From the NCBI GenBank assembly GCA_947485035.1, contig CANKQN010000047.1, forward strand, positions 1-7,760: a stretch of 7,760 nucleotides of DNA, written 5' to 3'. A program made the position numbers and the translations under genes. Below are positions 5,884-7,760 of this stretch, in pieces. Below the pieces are notes generated by a model. That model had not been told where the DNA came from and did no database searches. It saw nothing but the letters and a program-made list of their open reading frames with translations. Each line of letters opens with the position of its first letter. Positions within the stretch are counted from its first letter, which is position 1. Origin of the DNA: Rickettsiales bacterium (GTDB taxonomy: Bacteria > Pseudomonadota > Alphaproteobacteria > Rickettsiales > Deianiraeaceae).

Positions 5884-7413
5884 ATGTCTGTAAAAAACAC
5901 TATAGATTCACTAAAACACGCACTGGAAAGTAAAAATTTTAACCCTCAAATTCAAGTTGGAGGCATTGTTACATCTATAAAAGATGGTGTAGCAATTGTT
6001 GATGGCTTAAATAATGTTGGTATGTCAGAACTTGTTGAGTTCGACTCTGGCGTAAAGGGCATGGTATTAAACCTTGAGCAAGATCAGGTTGGTATTGTTC
6101 TTTTAGGCTCCGACAACAACATTAAAGAGGGTGACATCGTGAAAGCGACTGGCAAATCCGTAAGCACGCCTGTTGGAATGGAACTTCTTGGAAGGGTTGT
6201 GAACGCAGTCGGCGAACCAATCGATGGAAAAGGACCGCTAAATGCATCAAAAATATACAATGTTGAACGACACGCACCAGACATCATCTCCCGTCAATCA
6301 GTCCACGAACCCGTTCAGACTGGTATTAAAGCAATCGATGCCCTCATTCCAATTGGGAGAGGTCAAAGAGAATTGATTATCGGTGACAGAAAAACAGGTA
6401 AAACTGCTGTTGCAATTGACACAATTTTAAACCAACGCGAAAACAACAAGCGTGCAAAATCCAACAAAGAAAAGCTATATTGCGTCTATGTTGTAATTGG
6501 TCAAAAACGCTCTTCTGTTGCTCAATTGGTTAAAAAACTTGAAGAAAACGGTGCAATGGATTATTCAATAATCATTGCTGCAACTGCTTCTGAACCAGCT
6601 CCAATGCAGTATCTTGCGCCATATACAGGCTGTGCAATTGCTGAATATTTCAGAGACAACGGCATGCACGCACTAATTGTTTATGACGATCTTTCAAAAC
6701 ACGCTGTTGCTTACCGTGAAATGTCCCTGCTTTTGAAGCGTCCACCGGGGCGTGAAGCTTATCCGGGCGATGTATTCTATTTGCATTCCCGTCTTTTAGA
6801 GCGTGCCGCAAAACTTAATTCCGAAAAAGGTTCAGGCTCGTTAACCGCACTTCCAATTATCGAAACACAAGCGGGAGATGTTTCAGCATATATTCCAACA
6901 AATGTTATTTCAATTACAGATGGTCAAATTTTCCTTGAATCTGCACTTTTTTATAAAGGAATTCGCCCAGCTGTGAATGTTGGTCTCTCTGTTTCGCGTG
7001 TTGGTTCTGCTGCCCAAATTAAAGCAACAAAACAAGTTGCGGGAACTCTTAAACTTGACCTTGCCCAATTTAGAGAACTTGAAGCCTTTTCACAGTTTGA
7101 ATCCGACCTTGATCAAGCAACATTCAACACTCTTCAGCGAGGAAAGAAATTAACTGAATTGCTGAAACAAGCGCAATATTCACCACTTTTGATTGAAGAG
7201 CAAGTTGTCGTTCTTTTCGCAGGCGTGAATAATTATTTAAAAGATATTCCAACTCCAAAAGTTCAACAATACGAAAAAGAATTGCTGAACTACATAAAGT
7301 CTATGACTCCTGAAATTCTTGAAGAAATCGCTGAAAAAAAACAAATTTCAGACGATCTTAAAAAGAAACTTGCGTCAACAATACAAAAATTTACAGAATC
7401 TTTTAATAAATAA
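5884..7413 (+). CDS. atpA: F1F0 ATP synthase subunit alpha
   Basis: This is the non-catalytic, regulatory nucleotide-binding subunit of the F1 hexamer (alpha3 beta3), on the cytoplasmic face of the inner membrane. The 509-aa protein has the N-terminal helix that contacts delta, the beta-barrel domain (about 25-95), Walker [10 protein letters not shown] (167-175), the Walker B region [16 protein letters not shown] (263-278), [20 protein letters not shown] (285-304), and the alpha-subunit motif [14 protein letters not shown] (362-375) with the conserved arginine finger Arg372. Length and motifs are normal and argue for the standard F-type enzyme, not the sodium-translocating N-ATPase. The ATG at 5884 is the first codon consistent with homology; no Shine-Dalgarno is seen. 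atpH does not precede it: the next gene upstream is the divergent gcvPA. atpD follows after 2 nt, with no room for atpG. Confidence 0.98.
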   Translation: MSVKNTIDSLKHALESKNFNPQIQVGGIVTSIKDGVAIVDGLNNVGMSELVEFDSGVKGMVLNLEQDQVGIVLLGSDNNIKEGDIVKATGKSVSTPVGMELLGRVVNAVGEPIDGKGPLNASKIYNVERHAPDIISRQSVHEPVQTGIKAIDALIPIGRGQRELIIGDRKTGKTAVAIDTILNQRENNKRAKSNKEKLYCVYVVIGQKRSSVAQLVKKLEENGAMDYSIIIAATASEPAPMQYLAPYTGCAIAEYFRDNGMHALIVYDDLSKHAVAYREMSLLLKRPPGREAYPGDVFYLHSRLLERAAKLNSEKGSGSLTALPIIETQAGDVSAYIPTNVISITDGQIFLESALFYKGIRPAVNVGLSVSRVGSAAQIKATKQVAGTLKLDLAQFRELEAFSQFESDLDQATFNTLQRGKKLTELLKQAQYSPLLIEEQVVVLFAGVNNYLKDIPTPKVQQYEKELLNYIKSMTPEILEEIAEKKQISDDLKKKLASTIQKFTESFNK

Positions 7414-7415
7414 TT

Positions 7416-7760
7416 ATGTCATCCGAAATAAAAGGTAGAATTTCCCAAATATTTGGTGCTATTGTCGATGTTGAATTTGACTGTCAACTTCCGGCAATTC
7501 TTAATGCTCTTGAATGTCAAATAAATGGCATAAAACTTACGCTTGAAGTCGCGCAACACATTGGTGGAAAGTCAGTCAGAACTCTTGCAATGCAATCAAC
7601 CGACGGACTTGTTCGCGGTACGGAAGTTATCGATACCGGCAAGCAAATTTCCGTACCAGTTGGTCGCGAAGTTTTGGGTAGAATTTTCAATGTAATTGGC
7701 GAAGAAGTTGACTTAAAAGGTCCTTGCAATGCAAAGGAGACATCACCAATTCACAATGTA
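7416..7760 (+). CDS. atpD: F1F0 ATP synthase subunit beta, N-terminal part (3' end outside window)
   Basis: The 115 visible residues start [21 protein letters not shown] and continue with [20 protein letters not shown] (43-62), [15 protein letters not shown] (63-77), [19 protein letters not shown] (80-98) and [14 protein letters not shown] (102-115), which is the N-terminal beta-barrel and the entry to the nucleotide-binding domain of AtpD. This subunit carries the catalytic ATP sites of F1; its Walker A loop lies beyond the right edge. The ATG is 2 nt after the atpA stop, without a Shine-Dalgarno of its own, so translation is probably coupled to atpA. Normally atpG would separate the two genes. 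Confidence 0.96.
   Translation, partial: MSSEIKGRISQIFGAIVDVEFDCQLPAILNALECQINGIKLTLEVAQHIGGKSVRTLAMQSTDGLVRGTEVIDTGKQISVPVGREVLGRIFNVIGEEVDLKGPCNAKETSPIHNV

Noticed and set aside
5884..7760. N-ATPase (sodium-translocating) operon as explanation of the atypical atp order
   Set aside because: AtpA is of the standard F-type, and N-ATPase operons start with atpD and do not have atpA followed by atpD.

Overview
This AT-rich window (roughly 35-40% GC by eye) comes from a bacterium, most likely an alphaproteobacterium. The evidence is the sequence style of AtpA, the DusB/NifR3-type dihydrouridine synthase and the IlvE-type aminotransferase. Tight gene packing, few Shine-Dalgarno sequences and a rearranged ATP synthase locus would fit a host-associated or reduced lineage, but the genus cannot be named from this sequence.

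Layout. At the left edge lies the 3' part of dusB (+). It converges on, and overlaps by 44 bp, the end of xseA (-). Upstream of xseA, with no spacing, is ilvE (-); these two form one unit behind a recognisable sigma70-type promoter at 2965-2992. A 344-bp noncoding stretch (2939-3282) follows. It holds that promoter, two palindromes and a 116-bp segment bounded by 12-bp inverted repeats. Next is a second minus-strand cluster, read in the order gcvPA, an unidentified 161-aa gene, then a 216-aa phospholipase/carboxylesterase-type hydrolase; the last two share an ATGA overlap. A 186-bp divergent spacer (5698-5883) separates gcvPA from the plus-strand atpA, which is followed after only 2 nt by atpD, cut by the right edge.

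Functions are housekeeping: tRNA dihydrouridylation (DusB), DNA repair (exonuclease VII large subunit), branched-chain amino acid transamination, glycine cleavage, ester hydrolysis and F1 ATP synthase. The most unusual points are: atpA directly followed by atpD with no atpG between them and no atpH before them; gcvPA without its usual partner gcvPB next to it; the unknown gene coupled to the hydrolase; the inverted-repeat element in the 344-bp spacer; and an apparent excess of the pentamer GTGAA that is strand-biased in the left half of the window. I found no rRNA, tRNA, CRISPR array or intact insertion sequence, and nothing that clearly amounts to a new biological system.
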